Below are positions 9,086 to 17,774 of a DNA stretch of 64,000 nucleotides, one piece after another. Position numbers and translations under genes: made by a program. Below the pieces are notes generated by a model, which saw only the letters and a program-made list of their open reading frames with translations, was not told where the DNA came from and did not search any database. Origin of the DNA: Notoacmeibacter marinus (GTDB lineage: Bacteria > Pseudomonadota > Alphaproteobacteria > Rhizobiales > Rhizobiaceae); assembly GCF_002238045.1 (NCBI RefSeq), contig NZ_NBYO01000001.1:372001-436000 (forward strand), in the 5' to 3' direction. How positions within the stretch are numbered: the first letter of the stretch is position 1; each line of letters opens with the position of its first letter.

Positions 9086-10447
9086 ATGCAAACCCTCCAC
9101 GCAAGACAGGCCCTGATGCCCGATGGATGGGCCAGTGACGTTGCTATCGAAATCAAAGAAGGGCGGATCGTCTCGGTAGAGCCAGGCGCCGCCCCACGCG
9201 GCATGGCCGTCGATCTTCTGCTACCCGCCCCGGTCAACCTTCACAGCCACGCTTTTCAACGGGCTATGGCGGGGCTGACGGAAACGCGCGGCCCCGATCC
9301 GCGCGATACGTTCTGGACGTGGCGGCATTTGATGTATCGCTTCCTGGACCGGTTGACGCCCGATCATGTCGAAGCCATCGCCGCGCTGGTCTTTATGGAA
9401 ATGCTGGAGGCCGGTTATGCCAGCGTTGCCGAGTTCCACTATCTGCATCACGATGTTGGCGGCGCGGCCTATGCCGATCCGGCCGAGATGGCCGCAAGGA
9501 TCGTATCGGCGGCGCAAGCGACCGGCATCGGCCTTACGCTGCTTCCCGTGCTCTACACTTTTGGTGGCTGCGACCGGCGGCCCCTGCAGGGCGGCCAGCA
9601 GCGCTTCGGCAACGACGTGGAAGAGTTCGTGGCGCTGCACGAGGCCAGCGCGGCGCATCTTTGTCGCGGTCCGGCGGATTTTGCCATTGGCGTGGCGCCG
9701 CATTCGCTCCGGGCGGTCGATCCGACGAGCCTGACCGACATCCTTTCCCTGGGCGACGGGCCACTGCACATGCACCTTGCCGAGCAGGTAGCGGAGGTCG
9801 AGGAAATCGAAGCGCATCTCGGCAGGCGCCCCGTCGAATGGCTGCTCGATCAACACGATGTGGACGAGCGCTGGTGTCTGATCCACTGCACGCAAATGAC
9901 GCAGGCGGAAACGGCTGCGCTGGCGAAAACCGGGGCCGTCGCGGGGCTCTGTCCGATTACCGAGTCCAATCTCGGCGATGGCATCTTCAACGGCACCGCC
10001 TTCGCCGAAGCCAGCGGCCGCTTCGGTATCGGCTCCGATTCAAATGTCCATATCGCGCTGTTCGAAGAGCTGTGCACGCTGGACTACTCGCAGCGTCTGC
10101 GCGACCGCAGCCGCGCCGCCATGGCGGTGCCTGGCCGCTCTGCCGGGCGCGTGCTTTTCGAAAGCGCCTCGAAAGGAGGCTCTCAGGCCGCGGGACGCGA
10201 TTGCGGGCGGATCGCGCCGGGCGAATGGGCCGATCTGATCGGCCTCAAAACGTCGAATGAATGGGTATGCGACCGGACCGGCGATGCCGCGCTCGACAGC
10301 CTGATCTTCGGCGGGCGGGGCCGCGACTGCATTCGCCACGTCTGGAGCGCCGGCCGCCATGTGGTAAAGGACGGGCATCACCATTCTAAAGACACAATCG
10401 TCCGCCGTTTCCGCACAGTCATGGCGGAACTTGGACAGGATATCTGA
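9086..10447 (+). CDS. hutF: Formimidoylglutamate deiminase
   Basis: Fourth step of histidine degradation in the five-step pathway: hydrolyses N-formimino-L-glutamate to N-formyl-L-glutamate and ammonia. A 453-residue amidohydrolase with metal-binding NLHSHAFQRAM (about residue 51), HMHLAEQVAEVEE, LIHCTQM and GSDSNVHIALFEEL, and the TLDYSQRLRDR stretch typical of HutF rather than of other deaminases. First gene of the rightward pair; the ribosome-binding site is weak (AGG about 10 bases upstream). Its stop overlaps the hutC start by one base (TGATG). Confidence 0.97.
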   Translation: MQTLHARQALMPDGWASDVAIEIKEGRIVSVEPGAAPRGMAVDLLLPAPVNLHSHAFQRAMAGLTETRGPDPRDTFWTWRHLMYRFLDRLTPDHVEAIAALVFMEMLEAGYASVAEFHYLHHDVGGAAYADPAEMAARIVSAAQATGIGLTLLPVLYTFGGCDRRPLQGGQQRFGNDVEEFVALHEASAAHLCRGPADFAIGVAPHSLRAVDPTSLTDILSLGDGPLHMHLAEQVAEVEEIEAHLGRRPVEWLLDQHDVDERWCLIHCTQMTQAETAALAKTGAVAGLCPITESNLGDGIFNGTAFAEASGRFGIGSDSNVHIALFEELCTLDYSQRLRDRSRAAMAVPGRSAGRVLFESASKGGSQAAGRDCGRIAPGEWADLIGLKTSNEWVCDRTGDAALDSLIFGGRGRDCIRHVWSAGRHVVKDGHHHSKDTIVRRFRTVMAELGQDI

Positions 10448-11145
10448 TGCAGGCCGGTCGCCTCAGTTGGAAAGACGTGCGCGAAGCGATCCACGAATGG
10501 ATCCTGTCGGGGCGTTACGGGCCTGGCGACAAATTGCCTCGCGATGCCGATATCGCGGTCGAACTGGCCTGCGCCCGGTCAACGGTCCAACGCGCCATGC
10601 AGGACCTGTCGGACAGCGGCATCGTAGAGCGCCGGCGCAAGGGCGGCACACGAGTCCGCCAAGACCCGGTCGTCCGTGCGACGCTGGACATTCCCATCAC
10701 CCGACGCGAAATCGAGGATCGCGGCGGCCTCTATGACTACCGGCTCATCGAACGGTCGTTCGGCAAGCCGCCGCGCGCTGTCCGGATCGCAATGAACCTT
10801 TCTGATGCGCCAGACATGCTACGCATCGAGGCGCTGCATCTGTGCGACGGCCGCCCTTACATTTTCGAAGACAGATGGGTTTGCACCACCACCGCTCCGA
10901 ACATTCTCAAGGTCGATCTCAGCCGGGACAGCGCCAATGAATGGCTCGTCCGGAACGCGCCCTATACCCGCTTCGAGGTGAAGTTCTTCGCGCTGAACGC
11001 CGACCAGCGCACCGCCGAACTGATGGCGACCACGCCGCGAAGCGCTCTTCTGGCTATCGAGCGCACCACCTGGCTCGACGACAGGCCGATCACCCATGTC
11101 ACAGCCATCGCAGCGCCGGGATACCGCCTTCTGAGTCGTAGTTGA
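10447..11145 (+). CDS. hutC: Histidine utilization repressor, GntR family
   Basis: Transcriptional repressor of the hut genes, normally released by urocanate. The 232-residue protein has an N-terminal winged helix (about residues 5-70; DKLPRDADIAVELACARST followed by VQRAMQDL, the GntR helix-turn-helix) and a C-terminal UTRA effector domain (about 90-228, with IEDRWV and AIERTTWLDDRPITHV). Co-transcribed with hutF from the divergent promoter region, so it probably controls its own expression through the palindrome at 9045-9068. Confidence 0.95.
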   Translation: MQAGRLSWKDVREAIHEWILSGRYGPGDKLPRDADIAVELACARSTVQRAMQDLSDSGIVERRRKGGTRVRQDPVVRATLDIPITRREIEDRGGLYDYRLIERSFGKPPRAVRIAMNLSDAPDMLRIEALHLCDGRPYIFEDRWVCTTTAPNILKVDLSRDSANEWLVRNAPYTRFEVKFFALNADQRTAELMATTPRSALLAIERTTWLDDRPITHVTAIAAPGYRLLSRS

Positions 11146-11197
11146 ACTGCGCTTCTTTCATGCGCTTCCCGGCTCGCATCGGACCAAAGCGATGCGC

Positions 11198-12052
11198 TCA
11201 GATCGCCGCGGCGCGGCTCTTCTCGATATAGATTTCGCGCAACCGCCGGGCCACCGGGCCGGGCTCTCCATCGCCGATGGCCATGCCGTCCATCTCGATC
11301 ACCGGGCTGACGAAACTGCTGGCCGAGGTCGAGAACGCTTCGCGCGCGCCCCGGACTTCATCGAGAGTGAACGGCCGCTCCTCCACCTTGATCTGAAGCT
11401 CCCGGGCGCATTGGAGCACCGCCTGCCGGGTGATGCCCGACAGGATCTCCGGGGAAAGGTGACGCGTGACGATCGTGCCATCAGCGGTCACGATATAGGC
11501 GTTGTTGGACGATCCTTCCGTGACATGGCCGTCGCGAACAAGCCAGACATCGTCTGCGCCCCCGGCATGCGCGCGGCTTTTCGCCCAGGATGCGTAGAGA
11601 AGCTGCGTCGTCTTGATATCGCTGCGCCGCCAGCGGAGATCGTCGACCGACCGGACTTTCTGCCCACGCTCGGCGAGCGGGCTGTCGATCAGCGATTTCT
11701 CTTGCGTGAACAGGACGAGGTTCGGCCGCGTATCGGCCTCGGGGAAAAGAAAGTCACGATCCGCCGCGCCGCGCGTGACCTGCAGATAGATCATCCCTTC
11801 CACCAGATCGTTTTCGGAAAGGAGCCGTCGGTGGATGTCGAGCAGTTCATCGTCCGAGACCGGCGCGGCCATATCCAGTTCGCCGAGCGAGCGGGACAGC
11901 CGCGCCATGTGTCCGGGAAAGTCGATCAGCTTGCCGTCCAGGACGGACGTCACTTCGTAAACGGCATCGGCAAACAGAAAACCCCGGTCGAAGACCGAAA
12001 TTGTCGCTTCGTTTTCGGGAACATAGTCACCATTCACATAGACCGTTCGCAT
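11198..12052 (-). CDS. dat: D-amino-acid (D-alanine) aminotransferase
   Basis: Cytoplasmic PLP-dependent transaminase of fold type IV, interconverting D-alanine/2-oxoglutarate and pyruvate/D-glutamate. The 284-residue length matches the family. Visible features are the N-terminal VYVNGDYVPENEATISVFDR, the PLP lysine Lys147 in SDIKTTQLL, and the cofactor-binding VTEGSSNNAYIV stretch. Branched-chain transaminases share the fold, but length and the DIKTTQLLY context favour the D-amino-acid type. It converges on hutC and is monocistronic. The start at 12052 is set by the family N-terminus; the upstream open frame has no similar sequence. Confidence 0.87.
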   Translation of the reverse strand: MRTVYVNGDYVPENEATISVFDRGFLFADAVYEVTSVLDGKLIDFPGHMARLSRSLGELDMAAPVSDDELLDIHRRLLSENDLVEGMIYLQVTRGAADRDFLFPEADTRPNLVLFTQEKSLIDSPLAERGQKVRSVDDLRWRRSDIKTTQLLYASWAKSRAHAGGADDVWLVRDGHVTEGSSNNAYIVTADGTIVTRHLSPEILSGITRQAVLQCARELQIKVEERPFTLDEVRGAREAFSTSASSFVSPVIEMDGMAIGDGEPGPVARRLREIYIEKSRAAAI

Positions 12053-12281
12053 GAAGCACCTTTTGTGATCGATTCGGATTCGAAAATGCTGCTCGCCCTG
12101 GCTGGAAGCCGGACCACAAAGGTCGGCATGCCCCCTATCCGATCCATGACGAATGGCACGCTTTGTAGATGATCCGCTCCAATTATCAACGCTGCAGAGT
12201 ATGGCCTTTCGAACCGAATCGATTGAACGGAAAGAGCCGGGCGAAACCGGGGCGTCCGCATCTGTCACTCCGCCAAAACCC

Positions 12282-12310
12282 GGCCTACCTTAGGCCAAGA
12301 AGTCCTTGGC
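12282..12310. promoter_or_regulatory. Two overlapping inverted repeats in the fnr leader
   Basis: GGCCTA-CCT-TAGGCC (12282-12296) and GCCAAG-AAGTC-CTTGGC (12294-12310) are both perfect and share the three bases GCC at 12294-12296, so only one could form as RNA hairpin at a time. They lie about 30 bases upstream of the FNR-type gene. They could be operators or a small RNA switch; no function is established. No FNR box was seen in this leader (12053-12340), which otherwise holds nothing recognisable. Confidence 0.35.
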
Positions 12311-12340
12311 GGATCGCGGATGCTGGTTTAGGTGCTAATT

Positions 12341-13081
12341 ATGAGCAGCAAACGACTCGATGTTCACAATTCGACCATCCCGCAGGTCTGCGTGGCATGC
12401 GAAGCCCGGCACCGTGGTGTCTGTGGAACGCTCAACCCGTCGCAACTGGTGAAACTCTCCAAGACGACGAGCAAGCATATTTTCGCGGCCGACGAGGAGC
12501 TCATCCCGGCCGGAGGCGAGATTCGGCATTACTCCAATATTCTTTCGGGCGTCGTCAAACTGACGCGTCTCATGGCCGATGGCCGCCAACAGATCGTCGG
12601 GCTGCAATTCGCGCCGGATTTTCTGGGTCGCCCGTTCCGCAGTTCGAGCGATATTTCCGCCGAAGCGGCGACAGAAGTGCAGGTCTGTTCCTTTCCAAGA
12701 GCGACACTCGAGGAACTGGTGCGCGAGTCGCCGGAACTGGAACACATGCTTCATCAGCAGGCGCTGAAGGAGCTGGACGAAGCGCGCGAGTGGATCCTCA
12801 CGCTCGGCCGCAAGACTGCTGCGGAAAAGGTGGCGAGCTTCCTTTACCTCATTGCCAGCCATATCGACCCGGAACGTTCGATCGACGTCGGACCGATCCA
12901 GTTCGAACTGCCGTTGAAACGAGCCGATATCGCCGATTTTCTCGGCCTGACCATCGAAACGGTCAGTCGGCAGATCACCAAGCTGCGCAAGAGCGGGATC
13001 ATCGAACTTGAAGGCACACGCATCGTCACCGTGCCGTCGATGACCGTGCTCCAGCGCGCATCGGCGGCCGACATTATCTAG
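12341..13081 (+). CDS. fnrL: FNR-type [4Fe-4S] oxygen-sensing transcription regulator (FnrL/FnrN-like)
   Basis: CRP/FNR-superfamily activator that binds DNA when its oxygen-labile [4Fe-4S] cluster is intact. From the ATG at 12341 (AGGTG 6 bases upstream) it has 246 residues: N-terminal cysteines Cys17, Cys20 and Cys28, the internal Cys116 (counterpart of the fourth FNR ligand), a cyclic-nucleotide-type beta-roll, the dimer helix, and a C-terminal helix-turn-helix with E206, S209 and R210 in TIETVSRQITKLRKSG, which predicts TTGAT-N4-ATCAA sites. Two exact sites occur nearby, upstream of ccoN and ccoG. A GTG at 12332 would add three residues. Converges on hemN with a 10-base gap. Confidence 0.94.
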   Translation: MSSKRLDVHNSTIPQVCVACEARHRGVCGTLNPSQLVKLSKTTSKHIFAADEELIPAGGEIRHYSNILSGVVKLTRLMADGRQQIVGLQFAPDFLGRPFRSSSDISAEAATEVQVCSFPRATLEELVRESPELEHMLHQQALKELDEAREWILTLGRKTAAEKVASFLYLIASHIDPERSIDVGPIQFELPLKRADIADFLGLTIETVSRQITKLRKSGIIELEGTRIVTVPSMTVLQRASAADII

Positions 13082-13091
13082 GCATGTTCGT

Positions 13092-14450
13092 TCACACGGC
13101 CTGCGAATAGCGAGCGGTCTCGCTTGGCGTGCGATAGGCATCCATCCAAGACGCGACGATCCGGGCGAAGGGCCGCGCATCCGGCGGAACTGTCACGATC
13201 GTGTCATCCATGGCGGCAAGCGCGAAATCGTCGTCCGCCACCTGGCCCTTCATCAGTTCCGCCAGCGACCAGGCCGGCTCGCCGAACCGGTCGGCCAGCG
13301 CCGAAAAATCAAGCCGGAAATCACAAAGCAGCCGTTCGATGGCATAGGCCCGCATCCGGTCGTCGGCGGACAGCGCATAGCCCTTGCAGGCAGTCGTTTC
13401 GCCATTCTCCACCGCCGCGCGGTAATTGTTGGTTGGCACGATATTCTGGATGTACCCACCCGGATATTTCGAAATGGCGGAAGCGCCGAAGCCGACAAGG
13501 ACTGGAGCCGTATCGGCGGTATAGCCCTGGAAGTTGCGTTGCAAATGCCCATCACGCGCCGCGACAGCCAAACTGTCGCCCGGCAGCGCGAAATGGTCGA
13601 AGCCGATAGTCTCATAGCCCGCTTCGACCAGAAGGCGCGCGGCGATATCGGCCTGCTTCAGACGCTCATAACGCCCCGGCAGATCGCTATCGGCGATCAT
13701 GCGCTGATGGGTTTTCGCCCATGGCACATGCGCATAGCCGAACAGCGCCACGCGCTCCGGCTGCAATTCGATCACCTGTTCGATCGTCCGCACCAGCCGT
13801 GCACTCGTCTGCCGAGGCAGGCCGTAAAGCGCGTCGATGTTGAGCGTGCAATTCATGCGATGGCGTAGCGCATCGGCCACCGACGCCGTGGATTCGAAGC
13901 TTTGCGGCCGGTTGATCGCGGCCTGAACATCGGCGTCGAAGTCCTGCACCCCGATGGATGCGCGGGTGAGCCCAAGAGCCTCAAGCCCGTCCAGAGTGTC
14001 CTCGGCCACATCGGACGGATCGATTTCCACGGCGATTTCCGCGTCCATCCGAACGTCGAAGACCGAACGGATGACATAGCCGATCCGCGCCATGTCATCG
14101 CTCTTCAGCAGGCTCGGCGACCCGCCGCCCAGATGAAGGGCCGTCAGCGTGGGGCGGGCTCCAGCCTTCTCGCCGAAGACCTCGATCTCCCGGACCAGCG
14201 TGTCGACATAGGCGCGCACGGGCTCATAGCGCTTGGTCTGCTTGGTGTGGCAGCCGCAGAACCAGCATAGGCGGTCGCAATACGGAATGTGCAGATAGAC
14301 CGAGACCGCCGCGCTGTCGCGGCAGGCCGCCATCAGGTCGCCGACAAGCGCCGCGCCGGCCGTGGCGTCGAAATGCGGCGCGGTCGGGTAGCTGGTATAG
14401 CGTGGGGTGGTTTCGCCATGGACGGCGAGTAGTGCGTCGAGATCCCTCAT
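13092..14450 (-). CDS. hemN: Oxygen-independent coproporphyrinogen III oxidase
   Basis: Radical-SAM enzyme that oxidatively decarboxylates coproporphyrinogen III to protoporphyrinogen IX without oxygen, supplying heme under low oxygen. The 452-residue protein has the CxxxCxxC cluster motif (Cys58, Cys62, Cys65 in HIPYCDRLCWFCGC, with a further Cys67 typical of true HemN), GGGSPSLL, and the SIGVQDFD stretch. It is second in a two-gene operon after the hemerythrin-like gene (ATGA overlap) and its promoter region carries the FNR box, fitting demand for b- and c-type hemes in the adjacent cbb3 oxidase. Confidence 0.96.
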   Translation of the reverse strand: MRDLDALLAVHGETTPRYTSYPTAPHFDATAGAALVGDLMAACRDSAAVSVYLHIPYCDRLCWFCGCHTKQTKRYEPVRAYVDTLVREIEVFGEKAGARPTLTALHLGGGSPSLLKSDDMARIGYVIRSVFDVRMDAEIAVEIDPSDVAEDTLDGLEALGLTRASIGVQDFDADVQAAINRPQSFESTASVADALRHRMNCTLNIDALYGLPRQTSARLVRTIEQVIELQPERVALFGYAHVPWAKTHQRMIADSDLPGRYERLKQADIAARLLVEAGYETIGFDHFALPGDSLAVAARDGHLQRNFQGYTADTAPVLVGFGASAISKYPGGYIQNIVPTNNYRAAVENGETTACKGYALSADDRMRAYAIERLLCDFRLDFSALADRFGEPAWSLAELMKGQVADDDFALAAMDDTIVTVPPDARPFARIVASWMDAYRTPSETARYSQAV

Positions 14451-14965
14451 GAGGCGGCTCGCATTTCCTGTCGTAGAATAGGGATCAAATGGTCCCGTTC
14501 GAAGGCAAGGTGACGGCGAAGCCCCTCGAAGAATCCGCGCAGCATATAGCCCAGGGCCTCGGCGTCGAGACGTCCGCGGCCGGCAACGTGGTCGCGCAGC
14601 GCCTCTGCCAGTTCATCGGCATAGGATTCGTCGGCCACATGCTCCAGTCCAAGTCGCGCCAGGGTTTCCTCATGGTCGGGCGAGACCCGCCGCCACAGTG
14701 GAAAGACATGCCGTTCCTCGAACCGGTGTGCATCGGCAATGGCGGCCGGCAGGGCGCGGGCGATGTGCAGATAGGTCTGCCGGTTCGGCTCGCCGGCCAG
14801 TTCATCGGCCACCAGTTCCAGATTGTCGCACAGCAGCTCCAGAAGACGATGCTGCTGCAGCATCCCCTCGATCACCAGCTCCAGACTGGCGATCGCCTGG
14901 GTCGGCAAACGTGTCAGCGATGGCGACGCGCCTCGCGGCGGGTTGCCCTCAATCGGCTCGTTCAC
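14447..14965 (-). CDS. Hemerythrin-like HHE-domain protein
   Basis: About 172 residues, mainly helical, with spaced His/Glu groups typical of hemerythrin HHE cation-binding domains: MLQQHRLLELL, then HRFEERHVFPLW, and HLAFERDHLIPIL near the C-terminus. Such proteins bind a di-iron centre and serve in oxygen, NO or iron handling; the exact role is unknown here. I prefer the GTG at 14965, which has GAGGGAG seven bases upstream; an ATG at 14983 would add six residues with a poorer site. It is the first gene of the operon with hemN and shares the FNR-box region with divergent ccoN, so it is probably induced at low oxygen. Confidence 0.82.
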   Translation of the reverse strand: MNEPIEGNPPRGASPSLTRLPTQAIASLELVIEGMLQQHRLLELLCDNLELVADELAGEPNRQTYLHIARALPAAIADAHRFEERHVFPLWRRVSPDHEETLARLGLEHVADESYADELAEALRDHVAGRGRLDAEALGYMLRGFFEGLRRHLAFERDHLIPILRQEMRAAS

Positions 14966-15023
14966 GGCCCAACTCCCTCGCATTCTCTTTCATGCAGTTT
15001 TCCTTAACCGCGCTCACATCTCC

Positions 15024-15037
15024 TTGATTCAGATCAA
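15024..15037. promoter_or_regulatory. FNR box (TTGAT-TCAG-ATCAA) between hemerythrin-hemN and ccoNOQP
   Basis: Exact match to the FNR/FixK consensus TTGAT-N4-ATCAA. Its centre is about 100 bases upstream of the ccoN ATG and about 65 upstream of the hemerythrin-like start. With class II spacing (centre at -41.5) rightward transcription would start near 15072. Being symmetrical, one site could serve both directions. Confidence 0.9.
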
Positions 15038-15130
15038 GGCTTGTATGCGCTGCGTGCCTTACCGATCCCGCTGACGGGGAAGGTCTGTTCCTGACCCGGA
15101 TGGGGATAAGTTAAAGAAGGAGTGCGCAGC

Positions 15131-16771
15131 ATGCGCAATCAGGTGGAAGCCATTCTTGTCGGCGTGGGGGCAGTGCTTGCACTTGTGCTTGCCGGCCTAG
15201 CGGCCGATGAGGGAATGCGGGTGCATGCATGGGTGCTATTCGGCGTTCTCGCCATAGCGACCTGGTTCCTGCTTCGACGTGTGGATTTCTCGAAAGCGAA
15301 AGCCATTCCGCTGAAAGCCGATGTCGCAACGACCGAGCCGTTCTACAACGATACGGTCGTCCGATACGGCGTCATCGCAACATCGATGTGGGGCATTGTC
15401 GGCTTTCTGGTCGGCATCGTCATCGCACTCCAGCTCGCCTTTCCCGATCTGAATATCGAGCCCTGGTTCAACTTCGGCCGCATGCGTCCCCTGCATACAT
15501 CGGCCGTGATCTTCGCCTTTGGCGGCAGCGCCCTCATCACAACCAGCTTCTATATCGTTCAAAGGACGACGCGAGCGTCGCTCTTCGGCGGTTCGCTCGC
15601 CTGGTTCGTGTTCTGGGGCTATCAGCTCTTCATCGTTCTTGCGGCAACCGGCTATCTGCTCGGCATCACGCAGAGCAAGGAATATGCCGAGCCGGAATGG
15701 TATGTCGATCTGTGGCTGACCATTGTCTGGGTCGCCTATCTCGTCGTGTTCGTGGGCACGCTGGTAAAGCGCAAGGAGCCGCACATCTACGTGGCGAACT
15801 GGTTCTTCCTGTCGTTCATCGTGACCGTCGCCATGCTGCATGTCGTGAACGGCCTGACCATGCCGGTCAGCCTGCTGGGCGCCAAGAGCTACAGCGCCTT
15901 CTCGGGCGTTCAGGATGCACTGACCCAGTGGTGGTACGGGCATAATGCCGTCGGCTTCTTCCTGACAGCCGGCTTCCTCGGCATGATGTACTACTTCATT
16001 CCGAAGCAGGCCAATCGGCCGGTTTATTCCTACCGCCTGTCGATCATCCACTTCTGGAGCCTGATCTTCCTCTACATCTGGGCGGGTCCGCACCATCTGC
16101 ACTTCACCGCGCTGCCCGACTGGGCGCAGACGCTCGGCATGGTGTTCTCGATCATGCTCTGGATGCCCAGCTGGGGCGGCATGATCAACGGTCTGATGAC
16201 GCTGGCGGGCGCATGGGACAAGCTGCGCACCGATCCGATCCTGCGTATGCTCGCCATGAGCGTTGCCTTCTACGGCATGTCGACCTTCGAAGGCCCGATG
16301 CTCTCCATCAAGAGCGTGAACGGCCTGTCGCACTACACCGACTGGACCATCGGTCACGTTCATTCCGGCGCTCTGGGCTGGAACGGCATGATCACCTTCG
16401 GCGCGCTCTACTATCTGACGCCGAAACTATGGGGCCGCAGCCGCCTCTACTCGCTGCGTCTGGTCAACTGGCACTTCTGGCTAGCCACGCTCGGCATCGT
16501 CATCTACGCCGCCGTCATGTGGGTGTCCGGCATCATGCAGGGCCTGATGTGGCGCGAAGTCGGGCCGGACGGGTTCCTCGCCTACTCCTTCGTGGAAACG
16601 GTGCAGGCGATGCATCCCTACTATGTGGCCCGCGCTTTCGCCGGTGTGCTGTTCCTCGCCGGGGGTCTGATCATGGCCTTCAACCTTTACCAGACCATTC
16701 GTGGCCGTCTTCGCGACGAAGCGCCCATGGGTCAAAGCGTCGTCGAAGGCGCTGCGACACCGGCAGAATGA
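15131..16771 (+). CDS. ccoN: cbb3-type cytochrome c oxidase subunit I
   Basis: Catalytic subunit of the high-affinity terminal oxidase, with heme b, heme b3 and CuB in the inner membrane. The 546-residue protein has about 12 membrane segments and the expected metal ligands: [15 protein letters not shown] (low-spin heme), [11 protein letters not shown] and [16 protein letters not shown] (CuB), and [13 protein letters not shown] (heme ligands). The ATG at 15131 is chosen over an in-frame GTG at 15122 because AAGGAG lies eight bases upstream. First gene of ccoNOQP, downstream of the FNR box at 15024. Confidence 0.98.
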   Translation: MRNQVEAILVGVGAVLALVLAGLAADEGMRVHAWVLFGVLAIATWFLLRRVDFSKAKAIPLKADVATTEPFYNDTVVRYGVIATSMWGIVGFLVGIVIALQLAFPDLNIEPWFNFGRMRPLHTSAVIFAFGGSALITTSFYIVQRTTRASLFGGSLAWFVFWGYQLFIVLAATGYLLGITQSKEYAEPEWYVDLWLTIVWVAYLVVFVGTLVKRKEPHIYVANWFFLSFIVTVAMLHVVNGLTMPVSLLGAKSYSAFSGVQDALTQWWYGHNAVGFFLTAGFLGMMYYFIPKQANRPVYSYRLSIIHFWSLIFLYIWAGPHHLHFTALPDWAQTLGMVFSIMLWMPSWGGMINGLMTLAGAWDKLRTDPILRMLAMSVAFYGMSTFEGPMLSIKSVNGLSHYTDWTIGHVHSGALGWNGMITFGALYYLTPKLWGRSRLYSLRLVNWHFWLATLGIVIYAAVMWVSGIMQGLMWREVGPDGFLAYSFVETVQAMHPYYVARAFAGVLFLAGGLIMAFNLYQTIRGRLRDEAPMGQSVVEGAATPAE

Positions 16772-16785
16772 CGGGGATTTGACCA

Positions 16786-17616
16786 ATGACTGACAAGCAT
16801 CCGAAAAAAGAAAACAAGGCGCTCGAGGGCGCCTTGCCAGAGGCGAAGGCCGATCCCGTCGCCCGTGGCCTGCTGGCCAATCACGGCAAGATCGAACGCA
16901 ATGCCTCTCTTCTCCTGGCTCTGAGCCTTGGAGTGGTCACCATTGGCGGCATCGTCGAAATCGCGCCGCTGTTCTGGCTGGAAAACACGATCGAGGAGGT
17001 GGAAGGCGTTCGTCCCTATTCGCCTCTCGAACTGGCCGGACGCAACATCTACATCCGCGAAGGCTGCTACGTCTGCCACAGTCAGATGATCCGCCCCTTC
17101 CGCGACGAGGTGGAGCGCTACGGCCATTACAGCCTGGCGGCCGAAAGCATCTACGACCATCCGTTCCAGTGGGGATCGAAGCGCACCGGGCCTGATCTGG
17201 CCCGGGTGGGCGGCCGCTATTCCAATGAGTGGCACGTGCAGCACATGATCGAGCCGCGCGATGTCGTGCCGGAAAGCATCATGCCGTCCTATTCGTTCCT
17301 GGCCAATGCGGACCTGGTCGTGGAAGACCCTGCCGCACATCTGGTGGCCAACCGCCGCGTTGGCGTGCCCTATGATGAAGCGATGGTCGAGAACGCCATG
17401 GCCGATCTGACGGCGCAGGCCGATCCCGATGCGGACTGGTCCGGCCTTCTGGAACGTTATCCCAAGGCGGTCACGGGCGATTTCGACGGCGATCCGACAA
17501 GGCTGACGGAGATGGACGCGCTGATCGCCTATCTGCAGATGCTCGGCACGCTCGTCGACTTCTCCACCGAGACCCCGCAGCAGGCGGCAGCGGTGGAAGA
17601 AGAGGAGGCCGGCTGA
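16786..17616 (+). CDS. ccoO: cbb3-type cytochrome c oxidase subunit II (mono-heme)
   Basis: Membrane-anchored mono-heme cytochrome c subunit that passes electrons from CcoP to CcoN. The 276-residue protein has one N-terminal membrane segment (about 41-62, [20 protein letters not shown]), the heme motif CYVCH (94-98) followed by [15 protein letters not shown], and [14 protein letters not shown], all standard for FixO/CcoO. It begins 14 bases after ccoN, and its stop overlaps the ccoQ start by one base. Confidence 0.98.
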   Translation: MTDKHPKKENKALEGALPEAKADPVARGLLANHGKIERNASLLLALSLGVVTIGGIVEIAPLFWLENTIEEVEGVRPYSPLELAGRNIYIREGCYVCHSQMIRPFRDEVERYGHYSLAAESIYDHPFQWGSKRTGPDLARVGGRYSNEWHVQHMIEPRDVVPESIMPSYSFLANADLVVEDPAAHLVANRRVGVPYDEAMVENAMADLTAQADPDADWSGLLERYPKAVTGDFDGDPTRLTEMDALIAYLQMLGTLVDFSTETPQQAAAVEEEEAG

Positions 17617-17771
17617 TGGAGTTCTCCTACGACGCCATGCGCCAATTCGCCGATAGCTGGGGGCTGCTCGGCATGATGGCCTTCTTCTTCACCGTAATCG
17701 TTATGGTTCTTTGGCCCGGTGCCCGCTCGAAAGCCGAGGACGCAGCGCAGATACCCTTCAAAGAGGACTAA
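17616..17771 (+). CDS. ccoQ: cbb3 oxidase small subunit CcoQ
   Basis: Small membrane subunit of 51 residues with one hydrophobic segment (about 17-34, GLLGMMAFFFTVIVMVLW) followed by PGARSKAEDAAQIPFKED, the usual CcoQ tail. It helps stabilise the oxidase complex. Identified from position between ccoO and ccoP, size and topology. ATG overlaps the ccoO TGA (TGATG) and a good AGGAGG lies upstream within ccoO. Confidence 0.95.
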   Translation: MEFSYDAMRQFADSWGLLGMMAFFFTVIVMVLWPGARSKAEDAAQIPFKED

Positions 17772-17774
17772 CCG

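Noticed and set aside
11176-11195. GCATCG/CGATGC hairpin between hutC and dat as a terminator
   Set aside because: Only a 6-bp stem with an 8-base loop and no T-run on either strand.
15236-16363. Minus-strand open frame of 375 codons opposite ccoN
   Set aside because: Antisense shadow of the well-supported ccoN gene.
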